A DNA stretch of 64,000 nucleotides, from assembly GCF_039652435.2 (NCBI RefSeq), contig NZ_CP190246.1, positions 4,298,108 to 4,362,107 of the forward strand, in the 5' to 3' direction. A program made the translations under genes and the position numbers. Each line of letters begins with the position of its first letter. Position 1 is the first letter of the stretch. Of the stretch, positions 35,125-44,335 are shown in pieces. The notes beneath the pieces were generated by a model. That model worked only from the letters and a program-made list of their open reading frames with translations, ran no database searches and was not told the DNA's origin. Source of the DNA: Niabella insulamsoli. GTDB taxonomy: Bacteria > Bacteroidota > Bacteroidia > Chitinophagales > Chitinophagaceae.

Positions 35125-37071
35125 ATGGAAGGAACCTCTGCCATAGCACATGTAGAAATTAAAATTTCCGGCTTCAACGATGATCAGCCGGTTATCTTCA
35201 GCAATCTCGTATTGAATGAAGCCCTGCTCAGCGTAAACGGGTTCTCTTTTATGTTGCGCCCCGACAATAACGAAGGCAGCCTCGCTGCGATCCTCGATAT
35301 TAAAAAGCAACTTCTGGGAAAAAACACTGAAATAAACCTGGGTAACCTCGACAGTTCGGCCCGGCATATTTTTAAAGGTTATATAACCGAAGTCAACGCG
35401 CACCTTTCATCTGATGGCTATTATGAATTTTATATTAATGGTTGTGGCAAATTTGGGAAGGTCAACGAAATACCGGAGTATCATTCCTATTATAAAAAAT
35501 CGCTTTCGGATATTCTCAAGGCAGCCTTCAAAAATTCAAGCCTTGCTTCTGATGTTGAAATAGATACGGGCGCCGGAGCGCAACACTTTATCGTTCAGTA
35601 TAACCGCGCCCCCTTTGCCTTTGCGGCAGATTTGGCATCGCGCTTCGGGGAATGGATGTATTATGATGGCGACCACTTGAAGATAGGCGCGGCCCCAGAG
35701 CAGGAGCCCGTCGAATTGCACACGTCAAGAAATGAGATCTCTAATTTAAACATAAGAGCCAAAGCAGTTAAAGCGCCCGCAGCGTCCATAGGTACCGATA
35801 TTTATAAAAGTGAAATCATCAATGCCGACAAAAAAGAACCCGCACCCGACAACGACTTTTTAAAAGCCAGTTTGAACGGTGGATCGTTTTTAGAGAATCC
35901 CGGAAAAAATGTTTTTATATCCTCGGGGTTCAGCAAAGATGTAATCAAAACCATTCATCAAAGAATGCAGGAAGCGATTGTGGCCAACTCGGTTTACCTC
36001 ACCGGCCATTCGCATAACGCTGGTTTAAGCATCGGGTCAACCATTAAAATTATTGATACAGAAACCGACGCCGGGTCTAAATATATCATCACGCAGATCA
36101 GCCACAACGCGCCTAATGCTGACAGCTATACAAATAGCTTTACGGCTATTCCGGTTGATGTAAAAGTTCCGCCCTACACCAACCCGTTATTATTTCCTAA
36201 GGCTGATGCACAAGCTGCAGTGGTTACAGATAATGAAGACGACAAAGGCCTGGCCCGCGTCAAAGTAAAATTTCCCTGGATGGCTGAAGGCGAAAAGTCG
36301 CCCTGGATCAGCGTTTCCGTGCCTCATGCGGGTAAGGGAAAAGGCTTCAGGTTCTTACCTGAAATAGACGACGAAGTATTGGTGAATTTTTGGGATGGCA
36401 ACGCCGAACAACCTTATGTCAGCGGCGCTGTGTACACAGAAGCGCATCAGGCTAATATTTCCGAAGCGGGTAACCATATAAAAAGCATCGGCTCTAAAAC
36501 GGCCCGGCGATTTGAAATCAACGATAAAGAGGGAACTATAAAGATGGTTGACTTTTTAAATAACGATGCCGGCAACATTATCATGGGAACAAAAAAGGAC
36601 GATGAAATGAGCATCATCCTTTCTTCCGGCTCCGATAGCGAATTTCTAAATATCGTGATCAGCGCCAAAGACAAAGCTATTGGTATCAGCGGCATGAGTG
36701 GCGGCTCGCCGGTGGTGCGCATGAAACTGGATATGCAGCAACAGAAGGTAACCGTTTTCTCGCAGGGTGATATTTCAGTGGAAGCCGGTGGAAATTTAAG
36801 TATGCAGGCCGGCGGGGATGTAAGCATTACAGCCGGTGGAGGACTTAGCGTTACCGCAGGTTCGTCGACCTCAATAACTACCGGTTCCGATTTCAGCATT
36901 ACCGCGGGTTCTGGTTATTCGCTTACAGCCGCACAAAATGCCGAAATAGTAGCCGGACAAAACTTTAGTGCGACCGCAGCGATGAGAGCAGAAACAGTTG
37001 CGGGCGCAGAAGTAAAAATATCCGCGGGCGGCCAGGCTGCTCTGATGGCGCCGCTGGTAAGAATTAATTAA
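35125..37071 (+). CDS. vgrG: Type VI secretion spike protein VgrG (TssI)
   Basis: 648 residues. The N-terminal gp27-like region (about 1-370) is followed by the gp5 OB-fold (around 395-470, ARVKVKFPWMAEGEKSPWISVSVPHAGKGKGF, the classic VgrG signature) and a needle of beta-helix repeats (about 545-645) with a roughly eight-residue period of the AGG-x-S/T-x-T/S-x type. It ends right after the needle, so there is no fused effector domain and cargo must attach through the PAAR tip or adaptor. Between vgrG and the next gene lies the third palindromic repeat. Confidence 0.92.
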   Translation: MEGTSAIAHVEIKISGFNDDQPVIFSNLVLNEALLSVNGFSFMLRPDNNEGSLAAILDIKKQLLGKNTEINLGNLDSSARHIFKGYITEVNAHLSSDGYYEFYINGCGKFGKVNEIPEYHSYYKKSLSDILKAAFKNSSLASDVEIDTGAGAQHFIVQYNRAPFAFAADLASRFGEWMYYDGDHLKIGAAPEQEPVELHTSRNEISNLNIRAKAVKAPAASIGTDIYKSEIINADKKEPAPDNDFLKASLNGGSFLENPGKNVFISSGFSKDVIKTIHQRMQEAIVANSVYLTGHSHNAGLSIGSTIKIIDTETDAGSKYIITQISHNAPNADSYTNSFTAIPVDVKVPPYTNPLLFPKADAQAAVVTDNEDDKGLARVKVKFPWMAEGEKSPWISVSVPHAGKGKGFRFLPEIDDEVLVNFWDGNAEQPYVSGAVYTEAHQANISEAGNHIKSIGSKTARRFEINDKEGTIKMVDFLNNDAGNIIMGTKKDDEMSIILSSGSDSEFLNIVISAKDKAIGISGMSGGSPVVRMKLDMQQQKVTVFSQGDISVEAGGNLSMQAGGDVSITAGGGLSVTAGSSTSITTGSDFSITAGSGYSLTAAQNAEIVAGQNFSATAAMRAETVAGAEVKISAGGQAALMAPLVRIN

Positions 37072-37152
37072 AAGAAGAAACGATTATTATAAAATTTTCA
37101 TTTTTATCAAACACGGCAATGAAAATTTTACATCAAATAAGTTCCTTTCGAC
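37070..37152 (-). repeat. Palindromic intergenic repeat, copy 3
   Basis: Arms ATAAAATTTTCATT (37089-37102) and AATGAAAATTTTA (37118-37130) with a 15-base centre whose minus strand ends TGATAAA. Read on the minus strand, the left flank GTCGAAAGGAACTT and right flank TTTC match copies 1 and 2. It sits between vgrG and the DUF4123 adaptor gene, exactly at the start of the cargo block. Confidence 0.7.
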
Positions 37153-37168
37153 ACAAAAAAATATACGG

Positions 37169-37696
37169 ATGAAATACCTCTGTTTTGATAGCGCCTTAAA
37201 CGAAGCTTTTACGCTGATCAAACTCATGGAGCGCTACAAGCAACATGTGTCGCTGTTCGCCGGAACCGACGACGAAGGTATCTGGGAAGCCGCGCCCTGG
37301 CTATTTCTTGCTGAGGATAACTTTTATGAGATGCAGGAAGAGCTATTGGTGCAACTGAATCATTGTATTGTTTTTGAAACGGATGAAAGCATGAAAGATG
37401 TTTGCGACTTTTTACATACAAAAATGTATCGAACCGATCAGGATCAAAGCCGCTACTTCAGAATTTGGGACGCCCGGGTTTTGCTCAGGTTTTTACAATC
37501 GTGCAGCGCCACCGAACAGCTGGTCTTCTCACAAGTTTTTGACGCTTTTTATACCGAAGCAGATCAACAACGTCTTTTTCGATGGAACCTGAAGTCAGGC
37601 CGGCTGATTGCGGAAACTGTTTCAAAATCAGAGGCGCTCCCTGCGGTTAAACCGCTGGAAGCAGAGCGCGATGAAACGAATGACAATAGATTCTGA
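37169..37696 (+). CDS. DUF4123-domain T6SS effector adaptor
   Basis: 175 residues. DUF4123 proteins are adaptors that load effectors onto VgrG or PAAR proteins. Conserved here: WEAAPWLFLAEDN near residues 40-52, and the ARVLLRFLQSC segment near 105 that follows an RIWD turn. It stands between vgrG and the PAAR gene, the expected place. It therefore predicts a cargo effector encoded close by, which would be one of the next genes. Confidence 0.85.
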   Translation: MKYLCFDSALNEAFTLIKLMERYKQHVSLFAGTDDEGIWEAAPWLFLAEDNFYEMQEELLVQLNHCIVFETDESMKDVCDFLHTKMYRTDQDQSRYFRIWDARVLLRFLQSCSATEQLVFSQVFDAFYTEADQQRLFRWNLKSGRLIAETVSKSEALPAVKPLEAERDETNDNRF

Positions 37697-37758
37697 GGTA
37701 AAGACGCCCGGCTGGTTTTGAGCTTTTATTAATTTTTTAATTCTAAATAGAAAAAACG

Positions 37759-38385
37759 ATGCCGCCCGCAGCTAGAGTTGGAGATATGCATGTTTGCCCG
37801 ATGTGGGATGGGCCAAAGCCCCATGTGGGCGGGCCGGTCATGCCGGCGGGTGTGCCCAATGTGTTAATAGGCGGAATGCCCGCGGCCACAGCGGGCGGCC
37901 TTTGCGCTTGTGCTGGTGTGCCCGACACGATTATTAAAGGAAGTGCAGGCGTCTTAATTGGCGGAATGCCTGCGGCAAGAATGGGCGACCCCACAGCTCA
38001 TGGAGGCACCATCGTGATGGGGTTACCAACTGTATTGATTGGTGAGGCCGGTGGCGGCGGAGGCGGTGGCGGCACCGCAGTTAGCAGTGGCGCCGGTAAA
38101 CCAAAGATGGCGCCGGCACAACAGCAAAAAAACATTGACAATTCAAATAACCTGCAGGAGGCAGCGAAGGCGGGCTTAGACGAAGCGCCTAAAAATGAGC
38201 AAAAGGATTACACAGCCCAATTCTCATTGGTGGACGGGGCGGGGCAGGCGATGTCAAATGTGGAGTACTCGATTAAAACATCCGACGGGCAAACGCATGA
38301 CGGAAAAACCGACGGCAGCGGCAAAACGCAGGTTTTGTCGGGCTATACCGACGCCGATTGCCATGTCAGTTTTTTAAACACATAA
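37759..38385 (+). CDS. PAAR tip protein with Gly-rich linker and Ig-like extension
   Basis: 208 residues. The PAAR domain (1-93) has repeated turns GVPNVLIGGMPAA, AGVLIGGMPAARMGD and the AHGG near the end; Cys and His residues (GDMHVCP, AHGG) would bind zinc at the spike apex. A run of eight Gly forms a linker at about 95-104, followed by a polar region (110-150) and a beta domain (about 152-208) with TAQFSLVDGAGQAMSNVEYSI, typical of CnaB/SpaA or carboxypeptidase-regulatory-like folds. The extension lacks any toxin motif and probably docks a cargo protein. The downstream gene starts 7 bp after its stop. Confidence 0.82.
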   Translation: MPPAARVGDMHVCPMWDGPKPHVGGPVMPAGVPNVLIGGMPAATAGGLCACAGVPDTIIKGSAGVLIGGMPAARMGDPTAHGGTIVMGLPTVLIGEAGGGGGGGGTAVSSGAGKPKMAPAQQQKNIDNSNNLQEAAKAGLDEAPKNEQKDYTAQFSLVDGAGQAMSNVEYSIKTSDGQTHDGKTDGSGKTQVLSGYTDADCHVSFLNT

Positions 38386-38392
38386 AAGAACC

Positions 38393-40327
38393 ATGTCAGC
38401 AAACACTGCATCAGAACAAACATTCCAAATCAACAAGCCGCGACAAATGTTGGTATTGGTGCGCTACTGCCCTGCAACTGCAATGGCTGCTGATGATATG
38501 CTTGGGGCTGCCACCGGTGCGGTGGACAGTGTTGAAAGCGCAGTTGAAAATGCTGCCAGCGCTATTCCTGGCGTTGATTTGTTTTTTAAAGAAGAAAAAG
38601 AAGAGGAAAAGAAAACAGACAAAGCCTACACCTATTTTCAGGATTATAAAGACTGGGATCAATACATAAAAAAGATGGGCGATGAGCTTCCTGATAAGTT
38701 AAAAGAAGATGAAAACCAGGCTTTCGCTTTTGATTTTGAAGAATCCGATCGTTCCAAGTTCCCGCAGGAGGCAAAAAAGCTGCTCAACGACATCAAAAGC
38801 AAAACAGCGGACTGGAAAGACTTTGAAGCACATTTCCACTTCGTCGGTTTGGGGCCGGGCGGAAATGTGGCTAATGAATGCATTAAAGAATTGATCAAAG
38901 AAGCTGATTTTAATAAGCGTTGGTATGTAAAGTCCGCCCTGTCTGTCGCAACACCCTATTATAAAGAACACCACCAGTTTGATGAACAAAAAGCTTTACG
39001 CGGAAAAGGCCGGCAACAGGCCTATGTAAACGCTTTTGATATGACCCAAAAAGCAATCGATTTTTTTGAGCCAAATGATAAACTCTTAAAACTTATCGCC
39101 GAAAGCAATAGCAACACGCTTTCTGTTTTTACCGGGAAAATAAAATCGCAGCTGGTGGCTACGCTTGCGCGCCTTTTGTCCATCAAAAGTTTTGGCACAG
39201 GAAGCGACAACCAGGGCAATATAGATAAGCTGACACAATGCAAAGACGATGTTTCAACTTTAATAACCGATCTCAAAGATGCCTGCCTCAGCCTGTTCAA
39301 TGCATTCCCTCAATTGATAGATCCCGGAACACTGCCGGATTTTAAGCGTCTCGCAGACGGGTTTAATCAAATACCAGATCAATGCGTGCAAAGACTGGAG
39401 CGCTTTATCGACGAGTTTAAAAAGGCCCGGGAAGGCGTTGGGTTCGACTCCAAAAAAGTCGGCATCAATAAACTTTTTAATGTTTTCTGCCCGCTTGTCG
39501 ACCACGTAAGCAAAATGCTGCGGGTGTTTACCTATGAGGAAAAGATGCAGGACATGGCGATGGACAAAATATTTGAAAAAGCGGGGCTTAAAAAAATCCT
39601 TGCTCCGGCGCGCGCAAACGAAACCGTGATTCCCGTCGACCCTTATTTTGAAAAGGTGGCCGAAACGGCCCGGCAGCCGAGCGGTTCTTCCACTGAGCAA
39701 AAAGCACTATTCGATCAGGCGGCTTTAATGATTAACAGAGCTTCCGGCTATTTAAGCGATGTGGCAAAAGAAAAGGATTTGGATTTGGCGAACGCCACAT
39801 TTCAACAAAAACAAAAAATTTTTGAAGCCGTCACCATGATGCTCTTACCGATGATGCCCTCCAAGAAAAAATTTTATGCGCGCTTGCTACAGGCGTTACC
39901 GCTCGGCGGTTTGAATGATTTTTTATCGAAACTCACAGCCGACAAAGCTTTCGCGCCGTTAAAGAAAGTCATGGGTTTTTTAGGAGCCGCAGATTTTGAC
40001 GAGGGCACGCCCGAAGCGCCCGGCCTAAAAACTTCGATACAAGCCCTTAACAAAGAGATCGACCGGATCAAGGGGTTTTTAAACAAAAACAATTTTCCGA
40101 TTCATAAAGATGCCAATAGCCTCTATTTTATATATAACAGTCACAACATCATTCTTAAAAAGCCTTATGGTCCCATTTTAAATTTTATTGACAGGCAAAC
40201 CGGTTATTATGATGTAATGACCGGGGCCGGATACGAAAACACATTTGATTTAAACGACAACAGGTACTCGGGAAAAGGCGGCTCCACGGAAAAAGCAACC
40301 CCCGTAGTGATGGTTGAAGAAAATTAA
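38393..40327 (+). CDS. Large uncharacterised T6SS cargo candidate with serine-less hydrolase elbow
   Basis: 644 residues, no signal peptide. After an N-terminal Ala-rich stretch (30-65) and a highly charged EEKEEEKK segment (around 65-75), a region like an alpha/beta hydrolase appears: AHFHFVGLGPGGNVANE at about 146-162, then ALSVATPYYKEHH. In active enzymes the elbow reads GHSxGG; here it reads G152-L-G154-P-G-G, with Gly at the nucleophile position. The remaining ~400 residues are helical with no family I recognise. Translationally coupled to the PAAR gene (7-bp gap) and 6 bp before the metzincin gene. Cargo or structural partner; immunity function cannot be excluded. Confidence 0.6.
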   Translation: MSANTASEQTFQINKPRQMLVLVRYCPATAMAADDMLGAATGAVDSVESAVENAASAIPGVDLFFKEEKEEEKKTDKAYTYFQDYKDWDQYIKKMGDELPDKLKEDENQAFAFDFEESDRSKFPQEAKKLLNDIKSKTADWKDFEAHFHFVGLGPGGNVANECIKELIKEADFNKRWYVKSALSVATPYYKEHHQFDEQKALRGKGRQQAYVNAFDMTQKAIDFFEPNDKLLKLIAESNSNTLSVFTGKIKSQLVATLARLLSIKSFGTGSDNQGNIDKLTQCKDDVSTLITDLKDACLSLFNAFPQLIDPGTLPDFKRLADGFNQIPDQCVQRLERFIDEFKKAREGVGFDSKKVGINKLFNVFCPLVDHVSKMLRVFTYEEKMQDMAMDKIFEKAGLKKILAPARANETVIPVDPYFEKVAETARQPSGSSTEQKALFDQAALMINRASGYLSDVAKEKDLDLANATFQQKQKIFEAVTMMLLPMMPSKKKFYARLLQALPLGGLNDFLSKLTADKAFAPLKKVMGFLGAADFDEGTPEAPGLKTSIQALNKEIDRIKGFLNKNNFPIHKDANSLYFIYNSHNIILKKPYGPILNFIDRQTGYYDVMTGAGYENTFDLNDNRYSGKGGSTEKATPVVMVEEN

Positions 40328-40333
40328 ATAATA

Positions 40334-41302
40334 ATGAACCTCACGATATTCAGAAATAATTTTTCGCATACCTACCACGGCATTCCGGCGCGGTATGACT
40401 TTAATTTTTACCGGCCGGAAATCACTTCTCTTGGCAGGAGAGACAGCGCCGACGCAAATATTGAGTTGAGGATTGATTTGAAGATAAACCTAAGAAGAGA
40501 CGATGATGGAACGCTTAGTTCTTTTACGGGAGAGTGGGGAGCCCGAAATTACAGGATGGCCCCGTGGCCCGATGCTGCATGGACTCACTACAGAACCCGG
40601 TTTTTGGAGCTCGCCCGATTTTGGGACAATCGCTTTTGGCTGAAGCTTACGGACAGTGGCAGACGGTTAGAAGAATATCGAAACATTGAAAAAGATGTTT
40701 CGATTGCGGAGGTAAATGGCGACTGGACCTATGTTAGTCCCATGATTGTGAAATGTACGTTCAACCCGGTATTAAGCACACACCATGCGCATTACGACCT
40801 GAATGCCGTTTACCTGGTAAATGAAAGCGGCGACCCTGTTCCTGAGGAGGCTTTGAGCGGATTTATTTTAAGGTCGGACAGCGCCAATATTGACAGCGGC
40901 GATATTTATGGCGAGTATATGGTCGCTCACGAAGTCGGCCACCGGTTAGGCCTGCCTCATATCGGTGTGGAGACAGACTATATCCCTTGTGTAGAAGCCG
41001 GCTCCTGGTTTGATCCTTACGACTCCAACGCCAGGGCCTGCTATCATTCAGATAGTATTGAGTTGACTCAAAATATTATGGGATCGGGAACTACTGTTGA
41101 CTGGCGCAACGCAGTTCCCTGGCGGGTTGCACTCAGAGCCTTGACGGGCTTGCCGGTGACGGCTTACACCGTGCATACCAACCGGCAGACTTCTGAAAGC
41201 TATCTGCCGGAAGGAATGCATCGCGATGATTTAAGATCCCGCCAATTTCAGCGCTCCTCGTTAACAAATCCGCCCGGTTTTCTTGAATCCCTTTTTAATT
41301 GA
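40334..41302 (+). CDS. Metzincin-type zinc metalloprotease, probable T6SS effector
   Basis: 322 residues without a signal peptide. The zinc motif HEVGHRLGLPH (H199, E200, H203, G206, H209) is the full metzincin form HExxHxxGxxH, and a Met-turn NIMGSG follows at M249, 40 residues later. The catalytic Glu and third His are intact, so activity is expected. Two Cys (C223 and C235, approximately) flank a DPYDSN segment. The N-terminal 190 residues match no family I recognise. Its place in the T6SS operon between PAAR/cargo and clpV makes it a T6SS effector by inference; the target (cell-envelope protein or host protein) is unknown. Confidence 0.75.
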   Translation: MNLTIFRNNFSHTYHGIPARYDFNFYRPEITSLGRRDSADANIELRIDLKINLRRDDDGTLSSFTGEWGARNYRMAPWPDAAWTHYRTRFLELARFWDNRFWLKLTDSGRRLEEYRNIEKDVSIAEVNGDWTYVSPMIVKCTFNPVLSTHHAHYDLNAVYLVNESGDPVPEEALSGFILRSDSANIDSGDIYGEYMVAHEVGHRLGLPHIGVETDYIPCVEAGSWFDPYDSNARACYHSDSIELTQNIMGSGTTVDWRNAVPWRVALRALTGLPVTAYTVHTNRQTSESYLPEGMHRDDLRSRQFQRSSLTNPPGFLESLFN

Positions 41303-41321
41303 CCTCCGACGCTTTTAAACT

Positions 41322-43802
41322 ATGGCTACAGTAACCACATATCAATTTTCAGAACCCGCCAAACAGGCCTTGCATATTGCCCGGCAAATTGCAAAGGAAT
41401 ACAATCACCTCACCTATGGAGCGCCTCATTTGCTCAAAGCCTTTATGCATAAAGACCTGCCGCTTCTTAAAACGATAGAGGCCCGCGGCGGCGATATGTA
41501 TTATATGGAAGAATGGGCGGAAATCAGGTTGGAGCAATATCCAAAATCCGGCAAGCCTGCTGCCGAGCCCGAAGCAGACGACGCAGCAGAAGCGATGTTT
41601 CGCGAGGCGGAGCATTATCAAAACAAAATGGGTTTTCACGCTATTGAACCCGAATGCCTGCTGGCCGCGATCGCTACGCCGGGCGTTAGTTTTTCTTACG
41701 AACAACTAAAAACATTTCCCTTTACCGCGCCCCAGGTTACAGCTTGGTTTTCCAGCGCTGCAGAAAATAACGGACATGATGTGGCAGCGCCGGCGCTTCC
41801 CAAAACAACTAGCTTAGGAAAAGCAGCATCAGACGCCATCAACCAGTTTTGCATTGATAAGCTGGCGCAAAATGCAGCAAAAGATGAAACCGAAATCATT
41901 GGCCGCGACAAAGAGATCCGGCAGATGTGTGAAATCATCAGTCGCAAAAACAAATCGAATGTGATTGTAACCGGCGAACCCGGCGTCGGGAAAACCGCAC
42001 TGCTGGACGGTTTTGCCAATGCCGCGGCGCAAAAGCATGTTCCTAAACACCTTAATAATATCTCCATTTTTGAATTGGATAACGGCGCATTAATTGCCGG
42101 CGCTACTTATAAAGGAGAAATTGAAGACCGCCTTCGCAAAGTAATCAAAGAGCTTTCCGCACTGGAAAAACCTGTTTTATTTATCGATGAAATACACACA
42201 CTGATTGATAAAAATAATCCCAATGGTGGCGCATCAGGTATTTTGAAGGGCGAGTTGGCGAAGGGAATCTTAACTGTGATCGCGACCACCACCATAGATG
42301 AATACAGAAAAAGTATTGAAAAAGATCCCACGTTCAGCCGGCGGTTTGAAATGGTGAGGCTGGAAGAACCCGATAGCATTATTGCAGAAAAAATGTTGCG
42401 CAACCAGGCCAGCCAATACCATCAACATCATGATTTGGAAATCGACGATGCCGTTTTTCCCGCCGCTATCAAACTGGCCAAACGTTTTGTAAAAGACCGG
42501 CGGCTTCCGGACGCGGCGCTCGACCTGCTCGACCGCACACTGGCGGTAACCCGCATGATGATTGACACATCGGGCGAAGACCTTTCGCAGTTAAAATCTA
42601 AATTGAAGGAACTCGACGCCGACAAACCGGAAGAAAACCTTAGGTGGTTATATTTTGAAACACAATCCAGCCTGAGCCCCGTGTTGCTGGCCAGGCACAA
42701 CGAAGAAAAAGAGTTTGCAAAGCTTAGCGACACGGCGGAAATGTTTGCTTATCTGGATCAACTCTTTTCTGGCCTGGAAAGCATTGCGTCAGAAGAAAAA
42801 AAATCTATCGACGAAACAGACCTCAGCGCCGTTGTGGCCAATATTACAGGCATTCCGATTGGCAAAATCCAAACCAAAGAGCAGCAGAGGCTCGTGAATA
42901 TGGAGCAGCACCTGCGGCAGCGTGTCATCGGCCAGGATCATGCACTGAAAACCGTTTCGGAAGCCATTCTCGAATCGCGCTCCGGGCTTAATAAAGCCGG
43001 CCAGCCCATCGCTTCATTTTTCTTTCTGGGGCCAACCGGAACCGGCAAAACCGAACTGGCCAAGTCGCTGGCTGCATTTCTTTTTCAGGATGAAAACTCA
43101 ATCATTCGCTTTGACATGAGCGAGTTTAAAGAAGAGCACTCCGCCGCGTTGTTGTATGGCGCGCCGCCCGGTTATGTCGGCTATGAAGAAGGTGGCATGC
43201 TGGTGAATAAAATCAGGCAACAGCCTTATGCCATCGTCTTATTTGATGAAATAGAAAAAGCGCACCCTTCTGTTTTTGATATTTTTCTTCAAATTCTGGA
43301 TGAAGGGAAAATGCATGACCGGCTGGGCAAATCAGGCGACTTCTCTAACGCCGTCATCCTTTTCACATCCAACATCGGCGCAGAGCATATTATTACTGCT
43401 TTTGGCGAAGGAAAGATTCCGAGGTCGGACGAGCTGATGGAAATCATGGCGCGCTTTTTCCGCCCCGAATTTTTGGCGCGTGTGACAGAGATTATTCCTT
43501 TCGCACCGATTAGTAAGGAAAATGTTCTGAATATTTTCAACATTCATCTCAAACCGTTAGTTCAACAATTACAACAGAAAAATATTACGCTGATTGTAAA
43601 TGAAGACGCAGCCGCACACCTGGCGCTGCTGGGCTTTACGCCTAAATATGGCGTGCGCCCGTTGAAAGGAGTTATACGCACAGAACTGCGAAAGCCTTTG
43701 AGCAGAATGTTGGTAACGGAGCAATTAAAAAGCGGGGACACCGTTACGGCTCAGCTTAGCGAAGATGGGGAAAACAAAAAAATCGATTGGGTGGTGGCAT
43801 AG
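41322..43802 (+). CDS. clpV: T6SS sheath disassembly ATPase ClpV (TssH)
   Basis: 826 residues. Two AAA+ modules: Walker A GEPGVGKT at 218-225 with Walker B FIDEIHT, and Walker A GPTGTGKT at 570-577 with Walker B LFDEIEKAH, the Clp/Hsp100 arrangement. N-terminal Clp repeat domain (1-160) with ALHIARQIAKEYNHLTYGAPHLL. The order of segments matches ClpB-like proteins, but the middle domain between the modules is short, as in ClpV. It refolds contracted TssBC sheath. 19 bp downstream of the metzincin gene. Confidence 0.93.
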   Translation: MATVTTYQFSEPAKQALHIARQIAKEYNHLTYGAPHLLKAFMHKDLPLLKTIEARGGDMYYMEEWAEIRLEQYPKSGKPAAEPEADDAAEAMFREAEHYQNKMGFHAIEPECLLAAIATPGVSFSYEQLKTFPFTAPQVTAWFSSAAENNGHDVAAPALPKTTSLGKAASDAINQFCIDKLAQNAAKDETEIIGRDKEIRQMCEIISRKNKSNVIVTGEPGVGKTALLDGFANAAAQKHVPKHLNNISIFELDNGALIAGATYKGEIEDRLRKVIKELSALEKPVLFIDEIHTLIDKNNPNGGASGILKGELAKGILTVIATTTIDEYRKSIEKDPTFSRRFEMVRLEEPDSIIAEKMLRNQASQYHQHHDLEIDDAVFPAAIKLAKRFVKDRRLPDAALDLLDRTLAVTRMMIDTSGEDLSQLKSKLKELDADKPEENLRWLYFETQSSLSPVLLARHNEEKEFAKLSDTAEMFAYLDQLFSGLESIASEEKKSIDETDLSAVVANITGIPIGKIQTKEQQRLVNMEQHLRQRVIGQDHALKTVSEAILESRSGLNKAGQPIASFFFLGPTGTGKTELAKSLAAFLFQDENSIIRFDMSEFKEEHSAALLYGAPPGYVGYEEGGMLVNKIRQQPYAIVLFDEIEKAHPSVFDIFLQILDEGKMHDRLGKSGDFSNAVILFTSNIGAEHIITAFGEGKIPRSDELMEIMARFFRPEFLARVTEIIPFAPISKENVLNIFNIHLKPLVQQLQQKNITLIVNEDAAAHLALLGFTPKYGVRPLKGVIRTELRKPLSRMLVTEQLKSGDTVTAQLSEDGENKKIDWVVA

Positions 43803-43858
43803 CGGCCGGCATCCCCAAAAACAGTTAATAATTATTCTAACAATTTAAAAAAAACGTC

Positions 43859-44308
43859 ATGAATGATAACTATGGAATCGGTGGCAACGAAGTGAAAACA
43901 GATGCTTCGGAAGCCTTTGCCGACATACCGCAAAACAGAACCCTGTTTGCAGAAAAACTTACCCAAACGGCTCCGGTAAAGCCACAGATCGCACACGGGT
44001 TGCAGACGATTGAACAAGTGTTTGAACATTACAAACCAGAGGTGAGTATGGATTTTGAAAATGCGGAAGGCGGCTCTTTAAAGGAAACGCTCAACTTTCA
44101 AAACCTCGGCGACTTTGGCATTAAAGGCATCATCAATCAAAGCGAGTTTTTAAAAACAAATGCGGTTTACAAAGAAGAGTATTTAAAAATTATCAAACAG
44201 TTAAAAACAAATAAGATTTTAAAAGCTGCGCTTGCCGATCCCGATGCAAAGAAGGCATTGTTAGATGCGATCAATGGCATGATGGCCGAGCTCAGGAACA
44301 GCAAATAA
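43859..44308 (+). CDS. tssB: T6SS contractile sheath small subunit TssB
   Basis: 149 residues. The segment KPQIAHGLQTIEQVFEHYKPEVSMDFEN and the FQNLGDFGIKGIINQSEFL stretch resemble the TssB/VipA core in the Bacteroidota form. TssB and TssC form the contractile sheath around the Hcp tube. The C-terminal helix (about 120-149) ends LRNSK. 56 bp after clpV and 27 bp before the second hcp. Confidence 0.82.
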   Translation: MNDNYGIGGNEVKTDASEAFADIPQNRTLFAEKLTQTAPVKPQIAHGLQTIEQVFEHYKPEVSMDFENAEGGSLKETLNFQNLGDFGIKGIINQSEFLKTNAVYKEEYLKIIKQLKTNKILKAALADPDAKKALLDAINGMMAELRNSK

Positions 44309-44335
44309 CTTTTATCATTCTAAAAACCTATCAGC

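Noticed and set aside
36775..37068. Short repeats at the end of vgrG as a CRISPR or satellite
   Set aside because: They are codon-level repeats of the beta-helix needle, in frame and protein-encoded.
38393..40327. Active Tle-type lipase effector
   Set aside because: The GxSxG nucleophile is missing (GLGPG), so active lipase annotation is not supported although the surroundings look hydrolase-like.
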